Of a stretch of 64,000 nt of DNA, positions 16,388 through 25,523 are shown piece after piece. The position numbers were made by a program, and so were the translations under genes. Within the stretch, counting starts at the first letter, position 1. Each line of letters begins with the position of its first letter. The stretch spans positions 200,157-264,156 of the forward strand of contig NZ_LT707409.1 of the NCBI RefSeq assembly GCF_900156875.1. The letters run 5' to 3'. Source of the DNA: Robertmurraya dakarensis (GTDB lineage: Bacteria > Bacillota > Bacilli > Bacillales > Cytobacillaceae). The notes beneath the pieces were generated by a model that was not told the DNA's origin, ran no database searches, and was given only the letters and a program-made list of their open reading frames with translations.

Positions 16388-17071
16388 CTATGTCAGGAAT
16401 TTATATCCGAATCCTCTTACTGTAATAATATAATCTGGTTTAGAAGGGTTTCTTTCAATTTTCTTTCTTAATTTGCTGATATGAACAGACACCGTTTTTA
16501 AATCACCAACATCATATTCTCCCCAAATTAAATCATATAATTGTTCCGTACTGTATACTCTCCGTGGATTTGTCGCCAATAGAATTAAAAGCTGCATTTC
16601 CTTTGTTGATAAATGGACAGGATTTCCGCTGAGGGTAACCGTATATCGATCTAAATCAATGCGTAAATCCTTCCATTCAATGATGTGGCTATTTTTTTCA
16701 CTAGAGGCTGAATGATTGCGGCGTAAGTTGGCTTTTACTCTTGCCATGAGCTCTCCCGGATCAAAGGGTTTTGTAATATAGTCGTCAGCACCCATTTCTA
16801 GGCCGCGTATTTTGTCACTTTGCTCTCTTTTTGCACTGATAAAGATCACGGGGATATGTATATTAGCAGATCTTAATTCTTCACAAATCCTAAATCCATT
16901 CATGCCAGGAAGGAGGACATCAAGAAGTATAATGTCCGGCATTAATTCCATGATTCCTGACAGAGCTTCTTCACCATCTGAAAAAGAAATGACCTTATAT
17001 TCTCGTTCTAGATAAAGTGTTAATAGATTCCTTATATCCACTTCATCTTCGGCAATTAACACGGTTTGCAT
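16388..17071 (-). CDS. OmpR/PhoB-family response regulator
   Basis: 227 residues from ATG 17071 (MQTVLIAEDE), preceded by GAAGGATGTG; the frame is open to 17095. The receiver domain spans about 1-118 with acidic pocket Glu8-Asp9, phospho-acceptor Asp51 (ILLDVLLPG), conserved Ser in FISAK and Lys in ITKPFDP. The winged-helix output domain spans about 130-227 (LSTKEMQLLILLATNPRRVYST, then VSVHISKLRKKIERNP). The gene overlaps the end of the hybrid kinase gene by 29 bases, so they are translated from one message. It is the likely final acceptor of phosphate from the second kinase module. Target promoters are unknown. Confidence 0.93.
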   Translation of the reverse strand: MQTVLIAEDEVDIRNLLTLYLEREYKVISFSDGEEALSGIMELMPDIILLDVLLPGMNGFRICEELRSANIHIPVIFISAKREQSDKIRGLEMGADDYITKPFDPGELMARVKANLRRNHSASSEKNSHIIEWKDLRIDLDRYTVTLSGNPVHLSTKEMQLLILLATNPRRVYSTEQLYDLIWGEYDVGDLKTVSVHISKLRKKIERNPSKPDYIITVRGFGYKFLT

Positions 17072-20000
17072 GTACTTCACATCCTTCATAATCACTTTCA
17101 GTATAAATAGGCAATGTAAAATAAAAAGAGCTGCCTTTTGTTTTTATGCTATTTGCCCATATAATTCCTTTATGATAGGTTATGATTTCTTTTGCAATGG
17201 CTAGTCCTAATCCAGCATTCCTGAAAGAGTCATATTTTTCTTTATCACCACGATAGAAACGGTCAAAAATATAGGGCAGATCTTCAGAATGAATTCCCTC
17301 GCCGTTATCGTGAACAGCAATAACAAGGTTGTATTGATGACTGCTTTTTTCTTTACCTTCTAATGCAGCGGCAATCTCTTTAATATAATTCCGCTTTTCT
17401 TTATTCATTGAGAAAAATTCATCACATATCACAGTTTCAATTGTAATGCTGCCATTCTTTTTTGAATATTTTATGGCATTTGAAATAAGATTTCCTAAAA
17501 CCTGCCGAATCCGATCAAGGTCGATATGAAGGAACATCTGTTTATGTTCAGGTGAAATATAGGAATCAAGAATAAATGCAATGTTATAAGGTGTAATATC
17601 GGCTTCAAATTCTCGTAAGAAATGATCTACAAAGTCCTTAATCGTAACTTGTTCCAAATAAAAACTCGCCTGACCCGTCTCTAATTGAGAAAGATCATGC
17701 AGGTCCTGGATCAGACGGTCGATATACAAAGTCTTCTCATAAATGATGCCTAAATAATGGAGATTATTAGAATCAATGACACCGTCCAACATTGCTTTCA
17801 CATATCCTTGAATCGATGTCATAGGTGTGGCCAAATCATGGGAAATATTTGATAATAAATGACGGCGGGACAACTCCATTTCTAATAGTTTTTCTGTTTT
17901 AATTTCAATTTCGCGCGTTCTGTCCATCACCCGTTGTTCAAGCTCCTCATTTAAAGATGAGAGTTCCTTATTTAGCTTGTTTAACGTATGGCTCTTTTCA
18001 ATTACTTCTGCTATCACTTTCTTTAAGGTAATTAATGTTTCTACGCGGGCTAATAGTTCTTCTTTAAAATACGGTTTAATCAAGTAATCATTGGCGCCTG
18101 ATTGGAAGGCTGTCACAACGTCTTTTACTTGGCTTCGGGCTGTTAAAATCAGTACCGGCAGTTCAGTTAATGAGTAGTCCTTTCTTAGTTCTTTGCAGAC
18201 ATCATATCCTGATAATTTCGGCATCATGAGATCTAGAATCACAAGGTCGAAAGTTTTATCATGACGAATAAGAGTAAGGGCCTCTTCTCCGTCTTTGGCA
18301 GCAACCAATTGATAACCATTTAAGTTCAAATGATTGGAGAGAATCTGAATATTGACAGGATCGTCATCAGCGATTAAAACTTTCCCTTTTAAGGTACCTG
18401 GAATGGTTTTATAGGTACTCATTTCATCCAATTGTGCAGATTTCTTTTTAACTAGATAACGTGAACTAGAAGGGGAGTCTTTTACGATCCCTTTAAAAAT
18501 AGGCAAAGTGAACTCAACCGCAGTTCCTTTATCTTGAACCGATGTTAAGGAAACCTTTCCACCGTGCAGGGTTACTAGATTCTTAGTGATGCTAAGCCCA
18601 AGTCCAGTGCCGCCAAGCGATCTGTCTTTTGAATGCGCACCTTGTTCAAATTCATTAAAAGCGTTTTGGATATCCTCGGGGCTCATTCCGAGCCCTGTAT
18701 CTGTTATCTTAATAACTACATTGTCTTTATTTATTTCACCTGACACTGTTACTGACCCAGCATCCGTAAATTTAACTGCGTTGCCGATGAGATTATAGAA
18801 GATTTGCTGTACCCGATTTTCATCAGCATATGCATATGGGAAGTCGGCCGGGAGCATATTGACAAGTTCTACGTCTTTCTTCTGAGTTAACGGTTCGATT
18901 AAAGTCATGACAACGTTGGCAGCATCTTGAAGTCGAACAGGACCAAGGTCTAGCTTTATTTCATGTGATTTAAGTTTCGAGTAATCTAGTAAATCATTTA
19001 ATAGATTGGCCAAGCGCTGCCCGCTATTGATCATCAAGGATAGGTTGTATTTTAGAATGGGGTTTGGTTCTCCTGCCACTCCATCGCGCAAGGATTCGGC
19101 AATGCCAATCATCCCATAAAGCGGTGTTCTTAATTCATGCGTGGTATTTGCCAAAAATTCATCTTTTAGGCGATCTACTCGCTTTAAGTGCTCCAGCGCC
19201 ATTTCTTTGTTGACAAGTGAAATTTTCTCGAATTTTTCTTTTTCCTTTTGAATCATTGAAAATCGATCAGCTAGCGCAATGGAAAAGAGAAGCATTTCAA
19301 TGACTGAACCGAACAATGAGCCATATCTAGTAAAAGTATTTACCGGTACAACTCCAGCATCAGCTAATGAAGTAAGCAGTCCGCTAAACAAGAAAAAGAA
19401 CCATCCGAAAAACAAGAATCGTGCGGATTTATTTCCTCTTTTCCAGCATAAAATGGTAGTAATAAAAATAGCCACGATAAGAAAAGTGGTGGAAATCATG
19501 ACAAGGTTTAGAGCTAAGGAATAGCTTATCATCAATATACCGATGAACCCTATATTTAAGACGGCAAGCAGGTTCAAGAACTGGCTCCAACCCTTAATAA
19601 ATTGACGAACATCAAGAAACCTATTGACAAAGAGGGCGCCAGCAGCGTTTGTTAAAGCAAGTGTAAAGACAATGGATCGGTTATTCCACCATGGATTTTC
19701 CGGCCATAGAAACTGATAAGCAAAACCATGAAAGGTAAGTTGATTCATGCTAATCGCAATAATAAAAAGGGCATACCACAAATAACTTTGCAGCCTTAAC
19801 GAGAAAAATAAAAATAAATTATAAATAATCATGACAAGAGTAGCACCGAAATATAGACCTAGTACCGCATACTCTTTTAAACTTTTGACTTCAAAAGCTT
19901 CTCCTTTCCAAAGAACGACGGGAAGCTGCAGAGAGCCTTCGCTTTCTAATCGGACAAAATAAGTACGAGTTTCTTTCATTGGAATCGTAATATTAAACGT

Positions 20001-20423
20001 GATGTAACGATGAGTTCGCTGCCGTTCATTGAATGGCAGTAAATCGCCGCCCGTTGAAACATCGTAACCATTCCCATTTAGTTCATATAAAGAAATGGAA
20101 TCATGTGGGGCATAGGGGAATTCCAAAGTAAATTCTTCATCGTTAGAGGAATTGTCTATTTCAAACATCATCCAGTAGACAGAATTAGAGTAGCCATAAC
20201 TCGGAATACCATGATTATTACTTTTGAAATCTTCTGAAATATCAATGTCTAATATATCTTCAAAACTTAGATGACCTTCTTTATCCTCCAATACATGCAT
20301 ATTAAGATGAATGTCATATTTTTCTTTACGATCATCTATTAATACGGCAGCGCCAACTTCACCTGTGTCATAGTGGATGAAAAAGAGAAACATCAAAATC
20401 CATAGAATTTTACTTGTCATCAC
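17043..20423 (-). CDS. Double-kinase hybrid sensor histidine kinase (7TMR-DISM input)
   Basis: 1126 residues in this order: signal peptide (1-26); extracellular 7TMR-DISMED2-type domain (about 30-175); seven membrane helices of 7TMR-DISM type (about 185-390); HisKA with His429 (TTHELRTP); HATPase with NLIGNAVKF, DTGLGM and GGTGLGLS (about 530-640); receiver domain with Asp731 (ILDLMMP) and Lys in LIKPY; coiled coil (about 800-850); second HisKA with His862 (NISHDLATP); second HATPase with NLISNAIKY, DNGEGI and AGLGLAIA (about 965-1105). So one protein holds two complete kinases around a receiver. It probably senses a carbohydrate-like ligand outside the cell, passes phosphate between modules, and hands it to the overlapping response regulator. 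The ligand is unknown. Confidence 0.93.
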   Translation of the reverse strand: MMTSKILWILMFLFFIHYDTGEVGAAVLIDDRKEKYDIHLNMHVLEDKEGHLSFEDILDIDISEDFKSNNHGIPSYGYSNSVYWMMFEIDNSSNDEEFTLEFPYAPHDSISLYELNGNGYDVSTGGDLLPFNERQRTHRYITFNITIPMKETRTYFVRLESEGSLQLPVVLWKGEAFEVKSLKEYAVLGLYFGATLVMIIYNLFLFFSLRLQSYLWYALFIIAISMNQLTFHGFAYQFLWPENPWWNNRSIVFTLALTNAAGALFVNRFLDVRQFIKGWSQFLNLLAVLNIGFIGILMISYSLALNLVMISTTFLIVAIFITTILCWKRGNKSARFLFFGWFFFLFSGLLTSLADAGVVPVNTFTRYGSLFGSVIEMLLFSIALADRFSMIQKEKEKFEKISLVNKEMALEHLKRVDRLKDEFLANTTHELRTPLYGMIGIAESLRDGVAGEPNPILKYNLSLMINSGQRLANLLNDLLDYSKLKSHEIKLDLGPVRLQDAANVVMTLIEPLTQKKDVELVNMLPADFPYAYADENRVQQIFYNLIGNAVKFTDAGSVTVSGEINKDNVVIKITDTGLGMSPEDIQNAFNEFEQGAHSKDRSLGGTGLGLSITKNLVTLHGGKVSLTSVQDKGTAVEFTLPIFKGIVKDSPSSSRYLVKKKSAQLDEMSTYKTIPGTLKGKVLIADDDPVNIQILSNHLNLNGYQLVAAKDGEEALTLIRHDKTFDLVILDLMMPKLSGYDVCKELRKDYSLTELPVLILTARSQVKDVVTAFQSGANDYLIKPYFKEELLARVETLITLKKVIAEVIEKSHTLNKLNKELSSLNEELEQRVMDRTREIEIKTEKLLEMELSRRHLLSNISHDLATPMTSIQGYVKAMLDGVIDSNNLHYLGIIYEKTLYIDRLIQDLHDLSQLETGQASFYLEQVTIKDFVDHFLREFEADITPYNIAFILDSYISPEHKQMFLHIDLDRIRQVLGNLISNAIKYSKKNGSITIETVICDEFFSMNKEKRNYIKEIAAALEGKEKSSHQYNLVIAVHDNGEGIHSEDLPYIFDRFYRGDKEKYDSFRNAGLGLAIAKEIITYHKGIIWANSIKTKGSSFYFTLPIYTESDYEGCEVHANRVNCRR

Positions 20424-20629
20424 GAAACACCCGTCTTTCTGCCCGTTAAATAAGCTCTATGTATAAGTTCGATTAAAGAACAAATTTTCCTTTTTTTACG
20501 AGAAGTTGAGGATTTTGAAATCTAGTAAAATAGATATCTATTATGATAATGTAGAAATCAATGGAAATTAAGTTTTAGTACTAAGTTATTTATTTCCTTG
20601 AAAAGAGATATCAGCAAAGAGGTGGCATC

Positions 20630-21304
20630 ATGAAAGGTCGAACTCATTTAGCGGTGGGTTTAGGAATTGGGATAATTGCTTCTGTTCGTTCTTCTCCAGA
20701 AGATATCCCGGTTATTTTAGCAGCAGCAGGAGTCGCTTCTCTTGCTCCAGATTTAGATGGAAGGAACTTGTTAAATAGACGAGTGACGAAGACGGCGAAA
20801 AAAATTAAAAAGAGTGGCGTTTATATTGCGGCGGTGCTGATGCTACTGGCGTTGCTCTCGTTCTTTTTTGATTTCAGTATCCTGCCCTTTGTAGATAAAA
20901 ATTGGTTTGGGCTGCAGAATAAGCTTCTTCTTTTTGCATGGGGTGTAGTGATTTTAGGGTTTTCTGTCAGGAGTCAAGAAACGCTAAAAAATATCCTTAT
21001 GAGCATCATTGGATTGTTCTTGATGTATTACGCAGCGAATAATGAATTTTGGTGGCTGGTGATGTTTGCCTTATACATTGGCGTGGCAGGCTGGTTCGCT
21101 CATCGGGGAACGACCCATACTCTCTGGGCGCTGGTGTATTGGTGGTACATGAGTTTTTTAATGGAAAACAGCACAGCCGTGAACGGGTTGGCAGTTGTAT
21201 CAACATTAGCTTATCTTTCACATATTGTCGGAGATATGATGACGGTAAAAGGAGTGAAATTTTTATTTCCTCTTACAAAAAAGTCATTCAGATTTTTACG
21301 CTGA
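20630..21304 (+). CDS. YdjM/DUF457-type membrane-bound metal-dependent hydrolase
   Basis: 224 residues with five or six membrane helices. The family motifs are MKGRTHLAVG at the start (first His), LAPDLDGRN (Asp pair), HRGTTHTLW (two His) and SHIVGDMMTVKGV near the end. Together they form the metal site expected of the YdjM/DUF457 group, inner-membrane proteins usually annotated as metal-dependent hydrolases. The best ribosome site is GAGGTGG before ATG at 20630. Transcribed alone, ending in a strong shared terminator. In vivo substrates of the family are not established. Confidence 0.85.
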   Translation: MKGRTHLAVGLGIGIIASVRSSPEDIPVILAAAGVASLAPDLDGRNLLNRRVTKTAKKIKKSGVYIAAVLMLLALLSFFFDFSILPFVDKNWFGLQNKLLLFAWGVVILGFSVRSQETLKNILMSIIGLFLMYYAANNEFWWLVMFALYIGVAGWFAHRGTTHTLWALVYWWYMSFLMENSTAVNGLAVVSTLAYLSHIVGDMMTVKGVKFLFPLTKKSFRFLR

Positions 21305-21341
21305 TAAAGCCAGTTCCCCAGGTGAGGGGACTGGCTTTATC
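21303..21341. terminator. Strong bidirectional terminator
   Basis: GATAAAGCCAGT-CCCC/GGGG-ACTGGCTTTATC stem, 16 paired bases. It begins at the stop of the YdjM-like gene and overlaps the 3' end of the convergent GGDEF gene. Confidence 0.85.
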
Positions 21342-22533
21342 CAGTTACTGGATGTGAAGATAATGCAATGTCTCCCGTATCTCCGCAGGAAATGCAATCT
21401 CTTCCATTATGTTTTGCTTCATATAGAGCCCTATCACAAAAAACATACAGAGTTTCTAAGTCTGTCTGTTTAGTAGGAATGAGGGTGATTACACCAATAC
21501 TAATGGAATATCTTTCAGGAACTCCGTCAATTTTTGCCAGCTCCAGCAGCTCCCGTATTTGCTCTAACTTATTTGCTGTTTCCTTTTGATTTAGACCGGT
21601 GAATAGAATGGCAAATTCGTCACCACCATATCGCCCAAACAGGTCGTGTGGTCCTAGAAACCCATTAATTCGCATGGAAAGGTCTTGAAGAATGCGATCC
21701 CCGGCTTCATGCCCATAAAGGTCATTAAATTTCTTGAAATAGTCGATGTCAAATAGAATAAAAGAAAGATAGGTTTGTTCTTTTACACAACGTGATAATG
21801 TTTCTTTTGCTCGTGTAATAAAACTTCTGCGATTTAACGTGTTTGTGAGATCATCATAATATGCCATCCTAATGAGCTCATCATCTGCACGTTCCTTCAA
21901 GATTAAAATAAAACCCGTATTTCCTAGAATCATAACTAAAAATAGCGTTAAAAATGAAAGCGTTTGGATGAGCCCTGGAGTAAATAATCCCATTTCTTGC
22001 TGAGTTGTGAGTGCGACAATGCCTCTGACTAAGAATGACAGCGTAACGAGATAATAGAGAACCCCCATTAACTTCATTAATAAGGTCGAACCATTTCCAC
22101 TCATTAACCGATAGGCGGGGAGGAAACACAATACTGCCGTACCGAACGAGGCAAAGACAATCCGGATGAATTCATAGTTATAGAAAAGCAGGAGAAGATG
22201 AAAGCCTATTACATAAACAATCGTCAATCCCATATAGAACTTCTTTGTAACAGCTTGAAAGGAGCCTGTTAATTTTAAAATGGCAACGGCCTCTAATGAT
22301 GAACCGATAAACAAAAAAGAATTTGCGATTGAAATGGTAAATAGGTCCGGTATTCCGCCTCTTAGAGCCAATAATAACCAAGCGCAGGCTTGGATACATT
22401 TTGCTAGGAAAAAAGTATTTAATATGGAGTCTCTTGTATGTTTCTGCCAATAGGCACTGATGAGAACAACTGTGAATAAATGGCCGACTACTAATGTTAA
22501 GACAATTGTTTTCATATCGAGATATAATTCCAT
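21337..22533 (-). CDS. Membrane-bound diguanylate cyclase (GGDEF)
   Basis: 398 residues. Six or seven membrane helices fill the first 210 residues, followed by a GGDEF domain (about 220-380) with the intact motif RYGGDEFAILF and the upstream DIDYFKKFNDLYGHEAGD block. It should make cyclic di-GMP from GTP at the membrane. No RxxD inhibitory site is seen five residues before GGDEF, so product inhibition is probably absent. There is no EAL domain. The start at 22533 has GGTGAT upstream. Given the sinI-like genes and the hybrid kinase nearby, a role in motility or matrix control is plausible but not shown. Confidence 0.92.
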   Translation of the reverse strand: MELYLDMKTIVLTLVVGHLFTVVLISAYWQKHTRDSILNTFFLAKCIQACAWLLLALRGGIPDLFTISIANSFLFIGSSLEAVAILKLTGSFQAVTKKFYMGLTIVYVIGFHLLLLFYNYEFIRIVFASFGTAVLCFLPAYRLMSGNGSTLLMKLMGVLYYLVTLSFLVRGIVALTTQQEMGLFTPGLIQTLSFLTLFLVMILGNTGFILILKERADDELIRMAYYDDLTNTLNRRSFITRAKETLSRCVKEQTYLSFILFDIDYFKKFNDLYGHEAGDRILQDLSMRINGFLGPHDLFGRYGGDEFAILFTGLNQKETANKLEQIRELLELAKIDGVPERYSISIGVITLIPTKQTDLETLYVFCDRALYEAKHNGRDCISCGDTGDIALSSHPVTG

Positions 22534-22752
22534 TCTATCACCAAACCTGAACGTATATTAGATAGTCTTTATAACCTAGTTCTTTTGAACCTAATCAATT
22601 ATACACCGCCCTTCACGAGAATAAAAGAATTATATGGAAGGATGAGGAAGGGAAAATTAGCTCTTTTAGAGAGGCAAATATAAGGAATTAAGGAAGTTAT
22701 TTTGATAAAATAACGTATGCTCCATATTGGGAGATGAGTAGGGAGGGAGAGT

Positions 22753-23838
22753 ATGTTATATATTGTATTCGCGGTATTCATGGCGATATACTTCGTGATT
22801 TGTTTCTATGTTGGATACAATGGATGGGTTTGGCTTCGTGAAACCTTTTCCTTTCGTTATAAAAAGAGCTATTTCGCTGCCATTATCGCGATATCCTTGA
22901 TGATTTTTTTAGACCGGTTGATTTCATCCAAAATAGTCGCTTTTATAGGCGGTTCGTGGCTTTTGATCATCGGGTACAGTTTGATCCTTTTGCCGATTGC
23001 TAATTTGCTTTATTACCTGTTTAAAAATAAGGGTGCAAAAGTGTTAGGTGGAACTGTCATCGTCTTCTTTGTTTTTGTATTCGTGTTCGGCTCCTACAAT
23101 GCTTGGAGTCCCGTAATCCGTACGTATGATATTTCATTAGATAAACCTGCTGCTCAGAAGGAACTGAAAATCCTAATGGTATCTGATTTACATTTAGGAA
23201 AAATTGTGGGCGAAAAGCATTTAAAGAGATTAGTAGATATTGTTAAAGAGAGAAAACCAGATATTGTCTTAATTCCCGGTGATCTTATTGATGATTATAT
23301 TGAACCGTATTTAACTGACAATATGGGGGAAACGATGCAGAAGATTAGAGCACCACTCGGTGTCTATGCCACATCAGGGAATCATGATTATTATGGCAAT
23401 GATTTAGAAATCATTTTTGAAGAAATGGAAAAAGCCGGCTTGACAATGTTGGATGATGAAACAGTCCAAATTCTGGATAGCATTTACATTGTGGGAAGAA
23501 ATGATTTAACAGATAATAACCGAAAAAGTATTGAGGAATTGGTGAAGAACTTAGACAAAGATAAACCGATTATAATGCTCGATCATCAACCAGACCAACT
23601 GAGTGAAGCAAATACAAATGGTGTTGATGTTCTGCTCTCCGGCCATACACACGGGGGACAGGTAGCTCCAGCAAACCTCATTACCGGTATGATTTATGAA
23701 AACGATTGGGGATATTTGAAAAAGGGAGATTTGCATTCGATTGTGTCGTCTGGTTTTGGTCTCTGGGGTCCGCCTTTTCGTATTGGGACAAGAGCTGAAG
23801 TGGTTGAGATTAAAATAGAATTTGAGACACAGGAGTAA
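22753..23838 (+). CDS. Membrane-anchored metallophosphoesterase
   Basis: 361 residues. Four membrane helices occupy about residues 1-125. The calcineurin-like phosphoesterase domain follows with all metal-binding motifs: VSDLHLGK (Asp-x-His), PGDLIDD, TSGNHDYYG and LSGHTHGGQ. The arrangement matches the YkuE/YaeI-type family, which includes phosphodiesterases acting on lipid substrates. The C-terminal GLWGPPFRIGTRAEV is a family signature. GGGAGGGAGAG precedes ATG at 22753. Transcribed alone, ending in a short perfect terminator. Confidence 0.9.
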   Translation: MLYIVFAVFMAIYFVICFYVGYNGWVWLRETFSFRYKKSYFAAIIAISLMIFLDRLISSKIVAFIGGSWLLIIGYSLILLPIANLLYYLFKNKGAKVLGGTVIVFFVFVFVFGSYNAWSPVIRTYDISLDKPAAQKELKILMVSDLHLGKIVGEKHLKRLVDIVKERKPDIVLIPGDLIDDYIEPYLTDNMGETMQKIRAPLGVYATSGNHDYYGNDLEIIFEEMEKAGLTMLDDETVQILDSIYIVGRNDLTDNNRKSIEELVKNLDKDKPIIMLDHQPDQLSEANTNGVDVLLSGHTHGGQVAPANLITGMIYENDWGYLKKGDLHSIVSSGFGLWGPPFRIGTRAEVVEIKIEFETQE

Positions 23839-23845
23839 CTAAAAA

Positions 23846-23869
23846 ACCCCACAATTTGTGGGGTATTTC
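23846..23869. terminator. Short perfect terminator
   Basis: CCCCACAA/TTGTGGGG stem between the convergent phosphoesterase and cwlJ genes, with an A-run before it and a short T stretch after it. Confidence 0.8.
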
Positions 23870-23871
23870 CC

Positions 23872-24312
23872 TTACCATCTATAAGCGTCTTCGCATGTAT
23901 TTGCCTGTGGTTCGTAATAACAATGCTGTTTGAATTGACCAGCAAACGGTTGATCGTACCAGGTTGGGGGACAAGGAGCATACGGATTAAAATACCAGAG
24001 CGAATGCTTGGAAGGATGCTCTCTCCAGTAATTTATAACTTGTTGTGCTAATTTCTTTTCTACAGTTCTTGCGGGTTGGTAGAAAACATTCCCTTTTTGT
24101 ACCGCTTCAAAAGAATAATTTCCTCCCTGCACTTGAAATATTACGTCTGATATCGAACGCACGTCTTTAAAGTCTAAACAATTAGCTTTTGCTCGATTGA
24201 CAATGACATTTCCAACCATCAGCATTCCCATGCGCCCTTCACCTTCGGCTTCAGCTCTCATCATTCTGGCCATTAGCGCAACATCACTGCTGTTATGTTT
24301 TACCCTCGCCAC
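23872..24312 (-). CDS. cwlJ: Spore cortex-lytic enzyme CwlJ
   Basis: 146 residues against about 142 in B. subtilis CwlJ. The hydrolase_2 (SleB/CwlJ) domain covers almost the whole protein: catalytic-type Glu in RMMRAEAEGEGRMGM, then VGNVIVNR, then FQVQGGNYSFEAV, and the CwlJ-type C-terminus with HPSKHSLWYFNPYAPCPP and FKQHCYY. There is no signal peptide, as expected for CwlJ, which is placed in the spore coat from the mother cell. It degrades cortex muramic-lactam peptidoglycan during germination. The start is GTG at 24312 behind GAGGTGATG. A sigma-E-like promoter lies just upstream. Confidence 0.93.
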   Translation of the reverse strand: MARVKHNSSDVALMARMMRAEAEGEGRMGMLMVGNVIVNRAKANCLDFKDVRSISDVIFQVQGGNYSFEAVQKGNVFYQPARTVEKKLAQQVINYWREHPSKHSLWYFNPYAPCPPTWYDQPFAGQFKQHCYYEPQANTCEDAYRW

Positions 24313-24333
24313 TTTTTCATCACCTCTAAAAGA

Positions 24334-24361
24334 ATTGTATGATAAAAGCCAGCAAAAATGC
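24334..24361 (-). promoter_or_regulatory. Sigma-E-like promoter of cwlJ
   Basis: On the minus strand, GCATTTT (-35 type), a 13-base spacer and CATACAAT (-10 type) stand about 20 bases before the GTG start. Both boxes fit the mother-cell sigma-E consensus, in agreement with the known regulation of cwlJ. Confidence 0.55.
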
Positions 24362-24544
24362 TTTTACATCCTTCAACAAATCGGAAGGAAGCTGCATGTT
24401 TTTACCGAAAATGATTCTGACTAGTTGAATAGTATCTTTTCAGTTATCATTATACGTATCACAGACTATTCATTGTTTAGGGTACCTATGTTGCTTAAAA
24501 GAAAATATCACACTACATAATAGGATAGAGAAAGGAGTTTCACC

Positions 24545-24844
24545 ATGAAGAAGATTGATGAATACTTTGAAACGGCGATGGAAGCATGGGGAATGATGCA
24601 GGAGACTTCCGGTGATGAAGGGGCAGAATGGGCAGAGAGATTCGAGCGCTACTTTTACGAATTTATTGATGAATTGAAGAAGTGGTGGGGAACTCTTGAT
24701 CATCAGCCAGCGAACATAGAGGAAGCGGAGGAGCTGCCCCAAATAAAAAAATGGATGGAGAGAATCCCTGATCCTGTTCAATTGAACTTTATAACAGAAT
24801 TAGAGGATATTATAGATGGGTTTGAAACAGAACGTTTTGACTAA
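24545..24844 (+). CDS. Acidic hypothetical protein, 99 residues
   Basis: A strongly acidic, Trp-rich helical protein (EWAERFERYFYEFIDELKKWW, in pieces) without membrane segments or cysteine. AAAGGAG stands before ATG at 24545 and a GGCCACAACAT terminator follows, so it is a real single-gene unit. No family or function is recognised. Confidence 0.65.
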   Translation: MKKIDEYFETAMEAWGMMQETSGDEGAEWAERFERYFYEFIDELKKWWGTLDHQPANIEEAEELPQIKKWMERIPDPVQLNFITELEDIIDGFETERFD

Positions 24845-24858
24845 GCTGTCGAATGAGA

Positions 24859-24892
24859 GGGCCACAACATTTTTGAGATGTTGTGGTCCTTG
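24859..24892 (+). terminator. Rho-independent terminator
   Basis: GGCCACAACAT/ATGTTGTGGTCC stem (one G-T pair), followed by a short T-rich stretch. Confidence 0.7.
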
Positions 24893-24980
24893 TCATGTTA
24901 AATATGAAGTTTTTTAAAAAAATGAAACCTGCCACTTCGCTGATGCATCTAACCAATAGATAAACAAGAAAGGAGCGCGC

Positions 24981-25523
24981 ATGGTGAATATTACGAAAGA
25001 AGTGAAGAAAGCAATGAAAGGAAACTCATCTTCCTTTGAAAAGCTTATCCTTTCACATAAATTAATGATGTACCGCGTTAGTCGTACGATCCTTTCACGT
25101 GATGAGGATTGTGCGGATGCTATACAAGAAGCTATTTTGAAGGCTTTCCAGAAGATTCATACATTAAGAGAACCTCGTTATTTTAAGACATGGTTGATTC
25201 GGATTCTCCTAAATGAATGCCATCAAATCCATCGAAAGAGAAAGAATCTCATCCAAATGGATGAATTAGCAGAACCAATTTCAAACGAAAATGGGTACGA
25301 CAAAATAGAGGTAGTACAATTACTCGATATACTCCCTTCAGAAGATAAACAGCTTTTAAGACTTTATTATATTGATGACCTATCCATTCATGATTTAGCA
25401 ATTATTTTGGAACTGCCCGAAAATACGATTAAAACCAGATTACGGAGATCTCGTGAGAAAATTCAAAAAGCGTTAGCGAAGGACGAGGAGGTTAAGACAT
25501 GGAAAAATGGGAACAGCAATTAA
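24981..25523 (+). CDS. ECF RNA polymerase sigma factor
   Basis: 180 residues with the two ECF regions. Region 2 is at about 20-85 (RVSRTILSRDEDCADAIQEA, then PRYFKTWLIRILLNECHQ). Region 4 is at about 110-165 (QLLRLYYIDDLSIHDLAIILELPENTIKTRLRRSREKI). The start is ATG 24981; GGAGCGCGC is upstream. It overlaps the next gene by 25 bases, the usual arrangement of sigma and anti-sigma genes. It should direct transcription of its own operon and an unknown stress regulon. Confidence 0.92.
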   Translation: MVNITKEVKKAMKGNSSSFEKLILSHKLMMYRVSRTILSRDEDCADAIQEAILKAFQKIHTLREPRYFKTWLIRILLNECHQIHRKRKNLIQMDELAEPISNENGYDKIEVVQLLDILPSEDKQLLRLYYIDDLSIHDLAIILELPENTIKTRLRRSREKIQKALAKDEEVKTWKNGNSN

